A program made the translations under genes and the position numbers. A DNA stretch of 64,000 nucleotides from DATEPR01 sp036502345 (GTDB taxonomy: Bacteria > Actinomycetota > Actinomycetes > Mycobacteriales > Pseudonocardiaceae): contig DASXYT010000154.1 in NCBI GenBank assembly GCA_036502345.1, positions 1 through 64,000 on the forward strand, given 5' to 3'. Within the stretch, counting starts at the first letter, position 1. Each line of letters begins with the position of its first letter. This document shows, piece after piece, positions 16,836 to 26,007 of the stretch. The notes under the pieces were generated by a model. That model was not told the origin of the DNA and did no database searches. It was given only the letters and a program-made list of their open reading frames with translations.

Positions 16836-17337
16836 GATCGGCTCCAATCAGTCTCGGCGGAGTGTAGCGGAGCCACGATCACTGTGATGGGCGGGTGCGG
16901 CTGGTTTCTCCGCAATGTTCGCAACCGATCGAATAAAATGTCCACAGTGGATTGAAGTGTCGGCCAAATGGCTCATTCACCGAACTGCTTGCTGTTGACA
17001 GGAAGCGACGGCCACCCGGAACAGGTGCTCTGACCAGGCACAGGAGAGGCCCTGGCGATGACCGGCCGATGGGGGAGCGGCTGTTGCGGCAGCGGAACTT
17101 TCGCCTGTTCTGGACCAGACCGATGGACGTCGAAGGACTCGTAACGCCGGGCCTGGCAGAAGCGTGTCGAGGGAGATCCGTACGAGCCGGACGTGACTGA
17201 TACCGGCTCGGTGCGGCAGGAGCACACTGTCGATTGCTGATCACACTGCGGGCATCCGCGTTCAGTTGTCGCCCTTGCTGCTGGTGGTGTGCTTCGATCG
17301 TGCTGTCCGCAGTGACTTCGTCAACGGGGAGAGATCG
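16836..17337. other. Gene-poor spacer with a transporter fragment
   Basis: About 500 bases between the glycosyltransferase and the cupin gene. Apart from the MFS N-terminal fragment at 17069-17116 no coding signal was found. TTGACAGGAAGCG at about 16994 resembles a -35 region but no convincing -10 follows. The lower GC at 16910-16990 suits a promoter or decayed DNA. Confidence 0.4.
17069..17116 (+). pseudogene. N-terminal fragment of an MFS transporter
   Basis: MGERLLRQRNFRLFWT is the stereotyped opening of actinobacterial major-facilitator transporters, just before their first membrane helix. After it the sequence turns into non-hydrophobic residues and no further transporter helices are seen, so all but the first 16 codons has been lost. 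Short length limits certainty. Confidence 0.5.
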
Positions 17338-18096
17338 ATGGCCAGTCGCTTCGTGGTGCACCGGGACAAGATCGCCGCCCGACCCGTCGCCGGCGCGACC
17401 GAGCGACCGGTGCTCACCCAGGAGTTCGGTTCGGCGTTCCTCACCCAGACCGTCCGGACCCTCGATTCCGGCTCGACCGGCGGCCCGTACGAGTCCGGCG
17501 ACAACGAGGAGGTGCTGTTCGTCCTCACCGGCACCGGCACGCTGCTGCTGGGCGATCAGGAGATCGACTTCGCCCCGGAGAGCGGCATGCTCGTCGTCCC
17601 GGGCGAGACCTATCGGGTGCGGGCCGACAGCGCGACCGAGATCGTCGTGGTGCGGGTACTGCGCCCGGTCGGCGACGAGATCCCGACCGGGCCACGGCGG
17701 GTGATCTCCCGGCTGGACGAGCAGGACGTCGGTCAGGCCACTGCCGGCCGCGAGTACCGCATCCTGGCCGGCCAGGCGACCGGTTTCCGCTCCGGCACAC
17801 ATTTCGTCGGCTACATCCCGACCGGCCCGGCCGCACCGGTGCATTACCACCGCTACGACGAGGTCATCTACGTCATCGAGGGTGAAGCTGTGCTGCACAT
17901 CGAGGGCGAGCACAACCCGCTGCGCGCTGGCAGCAGCGTGCTGTTGCCGTCCCGGGTGCTGCACCAGATCGAGAACACCGGCGATATCCCGCTCCGCGAG
18001 GTCGCCGTGTTCGTGCCCGGCGGTTCGCCGGCGGCTGCCTACCTGCCGGACGGCACCAGCGCCTATCCGGACGTACCCGACGACCCGGACCGCTGA
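17338..18096 (+). CDS. Two-domain cupin protein
   Basis: The ATG at 17338 follows GGGGAGAG and gives 252 residues with two cupin barrels. The first has DNEEVLFVLTGTGTLLLGDQE and PGETYRV; the second has PVHYHRYDEVIYVIEGEAVLHIEGE and LPSRVLHQIEN, with the metal ligands His-x-His, Glu and a later His. The first barrel keeps fewer metal ligands than the second. Such bicupins include dioxygenases, isomerases and storage-like proteins, so no reaction is assigned. The gene stands alone between the GT and GH12 regions. Confidence 0.88.
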   Translation: MASRFVVHRDKIAARPVAGATERPVLTQEFGSAFLTQTVRTLDSGSTGGPYESGDNEEVLFVLTGTGTLLLGDQEIDFAPESGMLVVPGETYRVRADSATEIVVVRVLRPVGDEIPTGPRRVISRLDEQDVGQATAGREYRILAGQATGFRSGTHFVGYIPTGPAAPVHYHRYDEVIYVIEGEAVLHIEGEHNPLRAGSSVLLPSRVLHQIENTGDIPLREVAVFVPGGSPAAAYLPDGTSAYPDVPDDPDR

Positions 18097-18257
18097 CCAA
18101 TGCCCGGTGCCCTTCATTTCGAAGAAGATTGCTTCTGGTCGAATTAGGGCTCCGATAAAGCTGTTGACTGGTAACAGAAATCTCAGGACGGCGGATCGAT
18201 CCTGGTCGGCCGATTGCGCGGGCCGTCTGATCAGGTAGTTCGACAAAGATCGACGTG

Positions 18258-18281
18258 GATTCGAATCGATTCGATTGATTC
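18258..18281. promoter_or_regulatory. GATTC repeat cluster upstream of GH12 gene
   Basis: The stretch holds the palindrome GATTCGAATC followed by further GATTCGATTGATTC repeats, in an AT-rich 250-base spacer about 75 bases before the GH12 start. It may be a regulator site. It does not resemble the AAGCGCTT operators of the neighbouring sugar locus. Confidence 0.3.
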
Positions 18282-18353
18282 ACCACTTTGTATTGTTGGT
18301 CCGACTACTCAGTCGATCAACGATCGGGACGCGCGCACATCGAGGTGAGTGCT

Positions 18354-19052
18354 GTGAGGAAACTAGTTCGATCCGTTGCGACCGGCGCGATGCTGGCCCT
18401 GGCCGTCGGCCTGGGTACCGGCGTCGCGAACGCCGCGACCTGGACGACATCGGCTCCGTTCGGGAGCTTCACCAGCGGCGCCTACACGATGAACAACGAC
18501 GTGTGGGGTTCGGGTGCGGGGCCGCAGACCATGTGGGCGAACTCCGGCAGCAACTGGGGGGTTACCTCCGACCAGCCGGCCACCAACGGGGTCAAGTCCT
18601 ATCCGCACGCCGAATTCGACATCAACAAGGCACTGACCGCACTGCACGGCGTGAGCAGTAGCTTCAACGTCACCGTGCCGGGTACCGGCGTCTACAACAC
18701 GGCCTACGACATCTGGCTGAACAACAACGCCTACGAGGTCATGCTGTGGGCGAACGAGGTCACCGCGGGACCGCTGGGCACCCTTCAGCAGACGGTGACC
18801 GTCGGCGGCTTCACCTGGAAGTTCTACGCCGGCAGCAATGGCGCCAACGAGGTGTACTCGTTCATCGACACCGGGCAGGTCAGCTCGGGCACGGTGGACA
18901 TACTGGCGGTGCTGAAGTGGTTGCAGAGCGCAGGCCGGTTCGGCGCGTCCACCGCGACCCTGGGCAACGTCCAGTTCGGCTGGGAGATCAGCTCGACCGG
19001 CGGGGTGAGCCGGACCTTCACCACCAACAGTTATTCGGTGACAAGCTCGTAG
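18354..19052 (+). CDS. Secreted GH12 endo-beta-1,4-glucanase / xyloglucanase
   Basis: From the GTG at 18354, preceded by GAGGTGAG, the 232-residue protein has a signal peptide cleaved near residue 27 (ANA-AT). The mature protein shows GH12 hallmarks: PQTMWANSGSNWGV, TNGVKSYPH, YEVMLWAN with nucleophile E128, and FGWEIS with acid/base E211. The length is that of a bare catalytic domain with no binding module. GH12 enzymes cut cellulose, mixed-linkage glucan or xyloglucan in the medium. The neighbouring LacI locus for oligosaccharide uptake and trimming suggests its products are taken up by that system. Confidence 0.93.
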   Translation: MRKLVRSVATGAMLALAVGLGTGVANAATWTTSAPFGSFTSGAYTMNNDVWGSGAGPQTMWANSGSNWGVTSDQPATNGVKSYPHAEFDINKALTALHGVSSSFNVTVPGTGVYNTAYDIWLNNNAYEVMLWANEVTAGPLGTLQQTVTVGGFTWKFYAGSNGANEVYSFIDTGQVSSGTVDILAVLKWLQSAGRFGASTATLGNVQFGWEISSTGGVSRTFTTNSYSVTSS

Positions 19053-19098
19053 CAACGAGGAATGCCGCGGTCACCGCGATCGTGGTGGCCGCGGCGCA

Positions 19099-20364
19099 CT
19101 ACGTTCTGCCGGTGCCGCGGTACATGTCCAACTCACCGTCGACCTCGACGGCCAGGACCGTGGCATCGGGGTCCAGAGTGGACGCTGGTGGGGCGTCGAT
19201 CCACCACACTCCTGGCACGTCGCCGTGCCCCCCGGTGCTGTGATGGGCCAGTTCCCGGCCGCTGCCCAGGACCGTGACTCGCTTGACGCGGTTGCGTAGG
19301 CCGCGTAACGAGACGGTTTCGCGGGGAGCGTCGAAGCACATCAGGTACAGGGTTGTGCGGTCGGCGGAGATGGTGGACGGACCGTAGTGGTGGCCGGGGG
19401 GTAAGCCGGCCGTGGTGGCGTACACCGACTCGGCGTTTCTGGCGATCCAGGCGCCCAGCCCGGCGAGCCGGTCGGTTTGCGCGGGGGTGATGGTCCCGTC
19501 CTCTCGTGGACCCACGTCCAGCAGCAGGTTGCCGCCCATGCCGATGGTCTCGGTGAAATAGCGGACCAACTGGGTCACCGACTTGTGGTTGTCGTCGTGG
19601 TGTTGGAAGCCCCACGAGTCGTTGACCGTCAGGCACAGCTCCCAGGGGCCGTCCGGCGTGGTGATCGGCAGGCCCTGTTCCGGGGTGGCGTAGTCGCCCC
19701 GGGAGAGCATGCGGGCGTTGAGAACGGTGTCGGGGTTGGCGGCCAGGATCTGGTCGGCCAGTGGGTCGATCGCCCACTGGGCTTCGGCGCGTTCCCATTC
19801 GCCGTCGAACCACAGCAGATCGGGGCGGTAGCGGGTGACCAACTCGGCCACCTGGGCGTTGCGGTAGGCCAGGTAACGTTGCCACGCCTCGGGGTGCTGC
19901 TGGCCGTCGGATGGGGTCACGAAACGGCTGGCGTGCAGGTCCGGGCGGCCCGGGTGGCTCACGGTGGGGTAGTCGGGATGGGACCAGTCGGAGTGGGAGT
20001 AGTACAGGCCCACCTTGAGGCCGTGTTCGCGCAGCGCGTCGGCGTAGGGCCCGATCAGGTCGCGGCCGGCCGGGGTGTGGTCGACGACGTTGAGGTCGCC
20101 GTGCGCCGTGTTCCAGAGGGCCATGCCGTCGTGGTGCCGGGCGGTCAGCACCGCGTAGCGGGCGCCTGCTCGGGCGAACAGGGCCGCCCAGGCGCGAGGG
20201 TCGTAGCGCGCCGCCGTGAACCCGTGCCGCTGGTTCATGTACTGCTCGTAGGTGACCTGTCCGGTGTAGAACGACCAGGACTCGTCAACTCCGTCGACGG
20301 CGTAGATGCCGTAGTGGACGAAGATCCCCAACTTGGCGTCCCGGAACCACGGCCGCATGGGCAT
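19099..20364 (-). CDS. GH29 alpha-L-fucosidase, cytoplasmic
   Basis: From the ATG at 20364 the 421-residue protein begins RPWFRDAKLGIFVHYGIYAV, the GH29 signature, with ARHHDGMALWNT (His pair) and LLWFDGEWE, where D187 is the nucleophile. GNLLLDVGPREDGTI is also typical. No signal peptide is seen, so it acts on imported oligosaccharides, removing alpha-linked fucose. It lies 4 bases after the GH3 gene, clearly in one operon. A start 14 codons further upstream would lie inside GH3. Linkage preference cannot be told. Confidence 0.93.
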   Translation of the reverse strand: MPMRPWFRDAKLGIFVHYGIYAVDGVDESWSFYTGQVTYEQYMNQRHGFTAARYDPRAWAALFARAGARYAVLTARHHDGMALWNTAHGDLNVVDHTPAGRDLIGPYADALREHGLKVGLYYSHSDWSHPDYPTVSHPGRPDLHASRFVTPSDGQQHPEAWQRYLAYRNAQVAELVTRYRPDLLWFDGEWERAEAQWAIDPLADQILAANPDTVLNARMLSRGDYATPEQGLPITTPDGPWELCLTVNDSWGFQHHDDNHKSVTQLVRYFTETIGMGGNLLLDVGPREDGTITPAQTDRLAGLGAWIARNAESVYATTAGLPPGHHYGPSTISADRTTLYLMCFDAPRETVSLRGLRNRVKRVTVLGSGRELAHHSTGGHGDVPGVWWIDAPPASTLDPDATVLAVEVDGELDMYRGTGRT

Positions 20365-20368
20365 CCCG

Positions 20369-23182
20369 TCACGCCCGCTTCGCGGGGACGAAGCAGAACG
20401 CGGCAAGGCGGAACGTGCCGTGCAGGATCAGTCGCAGGTCGTGGACGCCGGTGGGCGGTGTCGGGAGTGCCGTGGTGACGGTCGTCCAGCTGTACCGGTC
20501 CCCGGTGACCGGAATCGCGATGTCGGCCATGAGTTGGCCAGCGGCCCTGATCTCCAACCGCGCGTCGCCACCTTCATGGGCGACCTCCGCTTCCAACCCG
20601 GCCGCGCCGGTGAGGTCGGTGTCGTGGAACAACAGCGTCGCCGGACGTGTCGGGTCGGCGGGGGTGATCGCGTCACCGGTGGTGTGGGTCGCGTCGACGA
20701 TGGTCACGCCGGCGTGGTCGTCGAAGTCGACCGCCCGGCAGCGGCGGCCCACGACCGGGCGGGGCGCGGGCGGGGCGCCGGTGATCGTCAGCGCGGCGGT
20801 GAGGACGATGTCGGTGGCGGAGCGGGCGACGAGGATCTCGTAGGCGCCCGGGTCGACGGTCCAGGTGCTGGTGGCGACATCCCAGTGGGCGAATCGTTCC
20901 GTCGGCAGGTGGAAGCGGAGTTCGCGGCTCTGGCCTGCGTCGAGGTGGACCTTGCGGAAGTCGGCCAGTTTCAACTGGGGCGCCGCGTAGCGAGGACGCA
21001 CCTCGCGGACGTAGAGCTGGACCACGTCACCGCCGGGGCGGACGCCGGTGTTGGCCACCGTCACCGCCACGTCGAGCGATCCGTCCTGCTGGAGGTTCGT
21101 CGTCGCCGGCCGCAGGTCGCGGTAGGCGAAGTCGGTGTAGGACAGGCCGTGGCCGAACGGGTAGCGGGGTGCTGGCCGATGGTACTGGTAGGTCCAGCCT
21201 GCCTGGATGACGTCGTAGTCGAGCGGATCGGGCAGTTCGTCGTCGCCCCGGTACCAGGTCTGGGGGAGCCGGCCGGTGGGTTCCGCGTCGCCGATGAGCA
21301 CCGAGGCCACCGCATTGCCGGTCTCCTGACCGCCGTGCGAGGTCCACAGGATGGCCGGCAGATGGGTGTCGGCCCAGTCCAGGGCGTAGGGATAGCTACT
21401 CATCACCACCAGCGTCGTGGCGGGGCGGACGGCGGCGACCTCGCGGAGCAGGGCTTCCTGTGCCGTTGGCAGGGCGATGGTCGTCCGGTCCTGGGTCTCG
21501 TGGCCGTTGATGAGCGGGTGGCTGCCGAGGACGACCACCGCGGCATCGGCCGTCGCGGCGGCGGCTCTGGCCGCCGCGATGCCGTCGCTGAGCAGTTCGC
21601 GGTGCCAGCGTTCGGCGGTCCTCGGGGTTCGCCCGGTCATGCTCGTCACGTGACCGTCCACGACGGCGTATCGTCCCGTGTGGACGTTGCGCAGCAGGAC
21701 GGTGTCCGGGTCGCCTGCCGGATCGGGTTCGAAAAGGAAAGTTTCACGGACGTCCCAGGTCTTCACCTGATCCTCGTCGGCGGCCAGCGAGCCGTCCTCC
21801 TTGGCCGACAGGTAGCGGCCCGTGTCGGCGTCGCGCAGTGTCACGACCCCGTCGCCCCAGTCGAGGACGTCGAACGCGGTCTTGCCCAGCGCGTCGCCGG
21901 TGGTGTGCGAGCGCAGCGCCAGCCGGTCGACACCGGTCACGTGGACAACGTCGGCACAGCGGTCGCGCAGCCCGGCGGCGATGGTGACCTGGTAGGGCAT
22001 GGTGCCGCTGTACCAGTCCTCGCACAGCATGTCGGCGAGCGGACCGATGACGGCGATCCGCGACATGCGGGTCGCGTCGAGCGGGAGCAGGCCGTCGTTG
22101 CGCAGCAGGACCACCGACTCGGTCGCGGCCCGTAGCGCCAGCGCGCGGTGTTCCGTGCAGTCGATCCGCTCAGGCCCGATCGCCGCGTACGGGTCGAGGT
22201 CGGGGTCGAACTCGCCCAGCCGGAAGCGGGTCCGCAGTTGCCGGCGCACGGCACGGTTCACGTCGGCCTCGTCGATCAGGCCCCGGTCCAGGGCTTGGCG
22301 CAGCCGACCGATCGTCACCGCGCTGTCAGCGTCGTGGTCGGTGAAGCTGTCGATACCCGCCTTCAGCGCTGCCGCGTGGGACTCCGCGTGGTCGTCGAAA
22401 TAGTGCTCGACGTCGACCAGGTTGGATGGTGCCTCGGCATCGCTGACCACGAACAACTCGTGGCCGGTGGGTGCGGCCCAGCGGCGCAGCTCGGTCCCGA
22501 TCAGCGGGCTGACGTGGCACGGCCTGCCGTTGACCAGGTTGTACGCGGCCATGGCGCCGGTCGCCGCGCCCGTCGCGACGGCGGGACGGAACGCGGCCAG
22601 GTCGTACTCGTGCAGCACCCTGGGGCGCACGCCCGACGACGTGGTGCAGCGCGCGTCCTCGTTGTTGTAGGCAAGAAAGTGCTTGAGCACGGGGGCAGCG
22701 CGCAGGAAGGTCGGATGGTCGCCGGCCAGTCCCCGGCAGTAGGCCACGGCAAGGCGCGCGGTGTGCACCGGGTCCTCGGAGTAGCCCTCCTCGTTGCGGC
22801 CCCAGCGCGGGTCGCGGAGCAGGTTCACCACCGGCGCCCACGCCTGGAGGCTGGCCGCGCCCGCGCTGTGGAAACCGCGCAACTCGACCGACACCGCGTC
22901 GGCGACCGCTCGCACCAGGTCCTCGTCCCAGGTCGCGCCCAAGCCCACTGCCTGCGGGAAGACCGTCGCCACGCCGAGCCACGCGACCCCGTGCAGGGCC
23001 TCGGTCCCGGTGCGGAACTCGGCGATGCCCAGGCGCGGCACGGCAGGCGCGTACTGGTGCAGCATCGCGATCCGCTCGTCCAGGGTGAGCCGGCCGAGCA
23101 GGTCGTCGATGCGCTTGCGTACCGGCAGGGTGAAATCCCGAAACGGGAGCTGGTCGACGGCGGACAAGGACGGTGAACTCAC
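20369..23182 (-). CDS. GH3 beta-glycosidase with inserted beta-trefoil-like and C-terminal carbohydrate-binding segments
   Basis: The 937-residue protein has the GH3 N-terminal barrel (RTGTEALHGV, DPRWGRNEEGYSEDP, LKHFLAYNNE) with nucleophile D248 in VVSDAEAP. In the second alpha/beta domain, about residues 455-520, is an insertion reading TLRDADTGRYLSAKEDGSLA and RNVHTGRYAVVDG, the style of a fascin/actin-crosslinking-like beta-trefoil. A fibronectin-III-like domain and a C-terminal CBM6-like jelly roll (DLTGAAGLEAEVA to HGTFRLAAFCFVP) follow. No signal peptide, so cytoplasmic. Likely beta-glucosidase, xylosidase or related. GTG start at 23182. First gene of an operon with GH29. Confidence 0.92.
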   Translation of the reverse strand: MSSPSLSAVDQLPFRDFTLPVRKRIDDLLGRLTLDERIAMLHQYAPAVPRLGIAEFRTGTEALHGVAWLGVATVFPQAVGLGATWDEDLVRAVADAVSVELRGFHSAGAASLQAWAPVVNLLRDPRWGRNEEGYSEDPVHTARLAVAYCRGLAGDHPTFLRAAPVLKHFLAYNNEDARCTTSSGVRPRVLHEYDLAAFRPAVATGAATGAMAAYNLVNGRPCHVSPLIGTELRRWAAPTGHELFVVSDAEAPSNLVDVEHYFDDHAESHAAALKAGIDSFTDHDADSAVTIGRLRQALDRGLIDEADVNRAVRRQLRTRFRLGEFDPDLDPYAAIGPERIDCTEHRALALRAATESVVLLRNDGLLPLDATRMSRIAVIGPLADMLCEDWYSGTMPYQVTIAAGLRDRCADVVHVTGVDRLALRSHTTGDALGKTAFDVLDWGDGVVTLRDADTGRYLSAKEDGSLAADEDQVKTWDVRETFLFEPDPAGDPDTVLLRNVHTGRYAVVDGHVTSMTGRTPRTAERWHRELLSDGIAAARAAAATADAAVVVLGSHPLINGHETQDRTTIALPTAQEALLREVAAVRPATTLVVMSSYPYALDWADTHLPAILWTSHGGQETGNAVASVLIGDAEPTGRLPQTWYRGDDELPDPLDYDVIQAGWTYQYHRPAPRYPFGHGLSYTDFAYRDLRPATTNLQQDGSLDVAVTVANTGVRPGGDVVQLYVREVRPRYAAPQLKLADFRKVHLDAGQSRELRFHLPTERFAHWDVATSTWTVDPGAYEILVARSATDIVLTAALTITGAPPAPRPVVGRRCRAVDFDDHAGVTIVDATHTTGDAITPADPTRPATLLFHDTDLTGAAGLEAEVAHEGGDARLEIRAAGQLMADIAIPVTGDRYSWTTVTTALPTPPTGVHDLRLILHGTFRLAAFCFVPAKRA

Positions 23183-23210
23183 GTGGCGGACCCCCTGTGT
23201 CGACCCGGTG

Positions 23211-23222
23211 CGAAGCGCTTCG
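23211..23222. promoter_or_regulatory. LacI-family operator, GH3-GH29 side
   Basis: CGAAGCGCTTCG is a perfect 12-base palindrome 29 bases before the GH3 start. Its AAGCGCTT centre is the classical LacI/GalR operator core. The lacI gene of this locus at 27011 is the obvious candidate to bind it. Confidence 0.75.
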
Positions 23223-23341
23223 ATGCTGGACCGGCGCGCAATTACGCTCTCAAATAACTGGCAGTGGCCGCAAGTGGTCAGAAGGCTGTAACTCCGGGCT
23301 CTTGTCGGATCAGCGGGGCGTGACTAGCCTCACACCCGAAC

Positions 23342-23353
23342 GCAAGCGCTTCG
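23342..23353. promoter_or_regulatory. LacI-family operator, ABC-transporter side
   Basis: GCAAGCGCTTCG contains the same AAGCGCTT core (23344-23351) as the site at 23211, here 31 bases before the binding-protein start. The two sites, about 130 bases apart in the divergent spacer, would let one repressor silence both arms of the locus. Confidence 0.72.
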
Positions 23354-23383
23354 ACACTTCGACGAAGAAGGACGGGCCCGACC

Positions 23384-25060
23384 ATGAGTGGTGAATGGAG
23401 TCGCAGAAGCTTCCTCGGTGCGGCGGCCGCGGTCGCGGGGGCCGCCGCGATGACGCCGCTCCTGGCCGCCTGCGGCGGCAGTTCGGCGACGACGGCCGCG
23501 AACACCAAGGCGGGCCTGAAGGCCGCGCTGCCAGGCTTCTTCCAGAGCGCACCGATCCGGGCCGACTTCCCGTCGGTGGTCGGCGGCGCGGGCGCGATGA
23601 CCGACCCCGGCTTCCTGCGCTACCCGGCCAGCCAGGTCGCCACCGTCGCCGGAGTGCCCGGCCACGGCGGCAGCTACACCGCGATCACGCCGCTGTGGGG
23701 CACCGTGCCGCCCGCCGGCAACGGGTTCTACCAGGCGATGAACAAGGCGCTGGGCGTCAACCTGACGATGAAGCCCGCGGACGGCAACAACTACGCCACG
23801 ATCATCCCGACCGTGACCGCCGCCGGGAAGTTACCCGACTGGGTCCAGTTACCCACCTGGTGGAACTCCAACTTCAACCTCGCCGAACTGGCCCCGACCC
23901 GGTTCGCGGACCTGACGTCCTACCTGTCCGGTGACAACATCAAGAAGTACCGCAACCTCGCCGCCATTCCCACCGGCGCGTGGGAGGTCGGCGCATGGGG
24001 CAACAAGATCTACGGCATCCCGTCCTTCTCCAGCGGTTTCGTCATCGCCGGCACCACGTACTACCGGCGTGACATCTTCGACTCGATGGGCATCACCGGC
24101 AACCAGGTGACCTCGGCCGCCGACCTGATGAGCCTTGGCAAGGAGCTGACTGACGCCAAGCGTGGCGTGTGGGCGTTCGACGACGTGTGGACCTATCTGT
24201 TCCCGTTCTGGGGCGTGCCGGCCAAGTGGCGGGTCGCAGGCGGCAAGCTGGTGCACAAGTACGAGACCCCGGAGTTCCTGGAGGCGCTCGACTGGCACTA
24301 CCGGCTCGCGACCTCGGGCTACCTGCACCCGGACGCGATCACCGGCGACAACGCCGATGGCAAGACCCGCTTCTACGCAGGGAAGGTGTTGATCGCCGGC
24401 GACGGGACCGGCGCGTGGAACCTGGCCGACCACCAGTCCGGCACCGCGGCGAACACCGACTACCGGCGCGGCTCGTTCGACGTCTTCTCCGCCGACGGCA
24501 GGAGCAGGCCGGGCGTCTTCATGGGCTCCTCCACCAGCATCATGAGCTACCTCAACAAGAACCTGAAGCACGACCAGATCCAGGAACTGCTGGCGGTAGC
24601 CGACTTCCTGGCCGCGCCCTACGGTTCCCGCGAGTACACACTGGTCAACTTCGGCGTCGAGGGCGTCGACTACACCATGGTCAACGGCGTCCCGACCGCC
24701 ACCGACTCGGGCAAGCAGTACGTGCAGGCGCAGACCTACCCGTTCCTGGCGTCGCCGCGGGCCGTGATCAGCAACCCCGGTGGCGACGTCGTCACCAAGG
24801 ACTACGCCTCCTGGCAGGCGGCCAACGTCAGGACCCTCTACAAGCCGGTGTTCTGGAACATGAACATCAACCTGCCGCAGTCGTTGGCCACCGCGGATGC
24901 CGCGCAGGCCGTCGAGGACACCGTCAAGGACTGCTACCACGGCAAGAAGAAGGTCTCCGACGTACAGGCCGCCATCGCCACCTGGAAGACCAGTGGCGGC
25001 AACCGGCTCACCCAGTGGACGACGGACAACGTCCTGAACAAGTACGGCACCGGCCAGTGA
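23384..25060 (+). CDS. Extracellular sugar-binding lipoprotein of an ABC importer
   Basis: The 558-residue protein starts with a twin-arginine-like motif (SRRSFLG) and a lipobox, PLLAAC, acylated at C30. The length and sequence style (YNATIIPTVTA-like region, TYYRRDIFDSMGI, AFDDVWTYLFPFWGVPAKW) match the long LipO/Bacillus YtcQ-type binding proteins that pair with LplB/LplC permeases and usually bind complex oligosaccharides. It is the first gene of the rightward operon, followed with a GTGA overlap by its permease. No ATPase gene is present, so a shared MsiK-type ATPase must power it. Confidence 0.92.
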   Translation: MSGEWSRRSFLGAAAAVAGAAAMTPLLAACGGSSATTAANTKAGLKAALPGFFQSAPIRADFPSVVGGAGAMTDPGFLRYPASQVATVAGVPGHGGSYTAITPLWGTVPPAGNGFYQAMNKALGVNLTMKPADGNNYATIIPTVTAAGKLPDWVQLPTWWNSNFNLAELAPTRFADLTSYLSGDNIKKYRNLAAIPTGAWEVGAWGNKIYGIPSFSSGFVIAGTTYYRRDIFDSMGITGNQVTSAADLMSLGKELTDAKRGVWAFDDVWTYLFPFWGVPAKWRVAGGKLVHKYETPEFLEALDWHYRLATSGYLHPDAITGDNADGKTRFYAGKVLIAGDGTGAWNLADHQSGTAANTDYRRGSFDVFSADGRSRPGVFMGSSTSIMSYLNKNLKHDQIQELLAVADFLAAPYGSREYTLVNFGVEGVDYTMVNGVPTATDSGKQYVQAQTYPFLASPRAVISNPGGDVVTKDYASWQAANVRTLYKPVFWNMNINLPQSLATADAAQAVEDTVKDCYHGKKKVSDVQAAIATWKTSGGNRLTQWTTDNVLNKYGTGQ

Positions 25061-26007
25061 CGAAGGCACACCAACGGGACCTGGCCCGACCGACCGATCG
25101 CCTCGGTTGGCGGGTCAGGCTGCGGCGGGACCGGTCGTTGCTGCTGATGACGGTGCCCGCGGTCGTGTTGCTCGGAGTGTTCAGCTATGCCCCGCTGTTC
25201 GGCCTGGTCACCGCGTTCCAGTACTACGACCCGCTGGCCGGGGTCTGGCACAGTGACTGGGCAGGGCTGGACCAGTTCCGCCAACTGTTCGGCGACCCGC
25301 TGTTCTGGGAGGCACTGCGCAACACGCTCTACCTCAGCTTCGTTCAACTGGTGCTGTTCTTCCCGGTCCCGATCGCGCTGGCCCTGTTGCTCAACTCGCT
25401 GCTGTCGCATCGACTGCGCAATTTCATCCAGTCCGTTGTGTATCTGCCGCACTTCTTCTCGTGGGTGCTCGCGATCACGATCTTCCAGCAGATGCTCGGC
25501 GGTGCTGGCGTGCTCAACCAGTTCCTGCGCGTGCACGACATCGGCATCTGGAACATCATGACCGACCCGCACACGTTCGCGCTGCTGGTCACGTCCGAGG
25601 CGATCTGGAAGGAGGCGGGCTGGGGGATCATCGTCTTCCTCGCCGCGCTGGCCGCGATCAACACCGACCTGTACGAGGCGGCCGCCGCTGACGGCGCCGG
25701 GCCGTTGCGGCGACTCTGGCACATCACGCTGCCCGGCCTGCGCGGCGTGATCGTGCTGCTGCTGGTACTGCGGCTGGGCAACGCGCTGACCGTCGGGTTC
25801 GAACAGTTCCTGATCCAGCGGGACGCGGTCGGTCACGACTCGGCGGACGTGCTGGACACCTTCTCCTTCTACTACGGCATCGCCACCGGCAACTACAGCT
25901 ACGGCGCGGCGGCGGGCCTGTTCAAGAGTGTCATCTCGCTGGTGCTCATCTGGGGCGCCAACCGGCTGGCACATGCCTTCGGCGCGGACGGGTTGTACCG
26001 GAAATGA
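25057..26007 (+). CDS. Sugar ABC transporter permease, LplB/YteP type
   Basis: GTG at 25057 overlaps the binding-protein stop. The 316-residue protein has six predicted membrane helices, starting LLLMTVPAVVLLGVFSYAPLFGLVTAF. The EAA loop that contacts the ATPase reads YEAAAADGAGPLRRLWHITLPGL. This matches the first permease of CUT1-type importers for oligosaccharides. The frame continues open far upstream but only as a shadow of the binding-protein gene. Confidence 0.93.
   Translation: MTKAHQRDLARPTDRLGWRVRLRRDRSLLLMTVPAVVLLGVFSYAPLFGLVTAFQYYDPLAGVWHSDWAGLDQFRQLFGDPLFWEALRNTLYLSFVQLVLFFPVPIALALLLNSLLSHRLRNFIQSVVYLPHFFSWVLAITIFQQMLGGAGVLNQFLRVHDIGIWNIMTDPHTFALLVTSEAIWKEAGWGIIVFLAALAAINTDLYEAAAADGAGPLRRLWHITLPGLRGVIVLLLVLRLGNALTVGFEQFLIQRDAVGHDSADVLDTFSFYYGIATGNYSYGAAAGLFKSVISLVLIWGANRLAHAFGADGLYRK

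Noticed and set aside
20333..22135. 600-codon plus-strand open frame
   Set aside because: Antisense to the GH3 gene, whose catalytic motifs are clear; composition is Val/Gly/Arg-rich without motifs.
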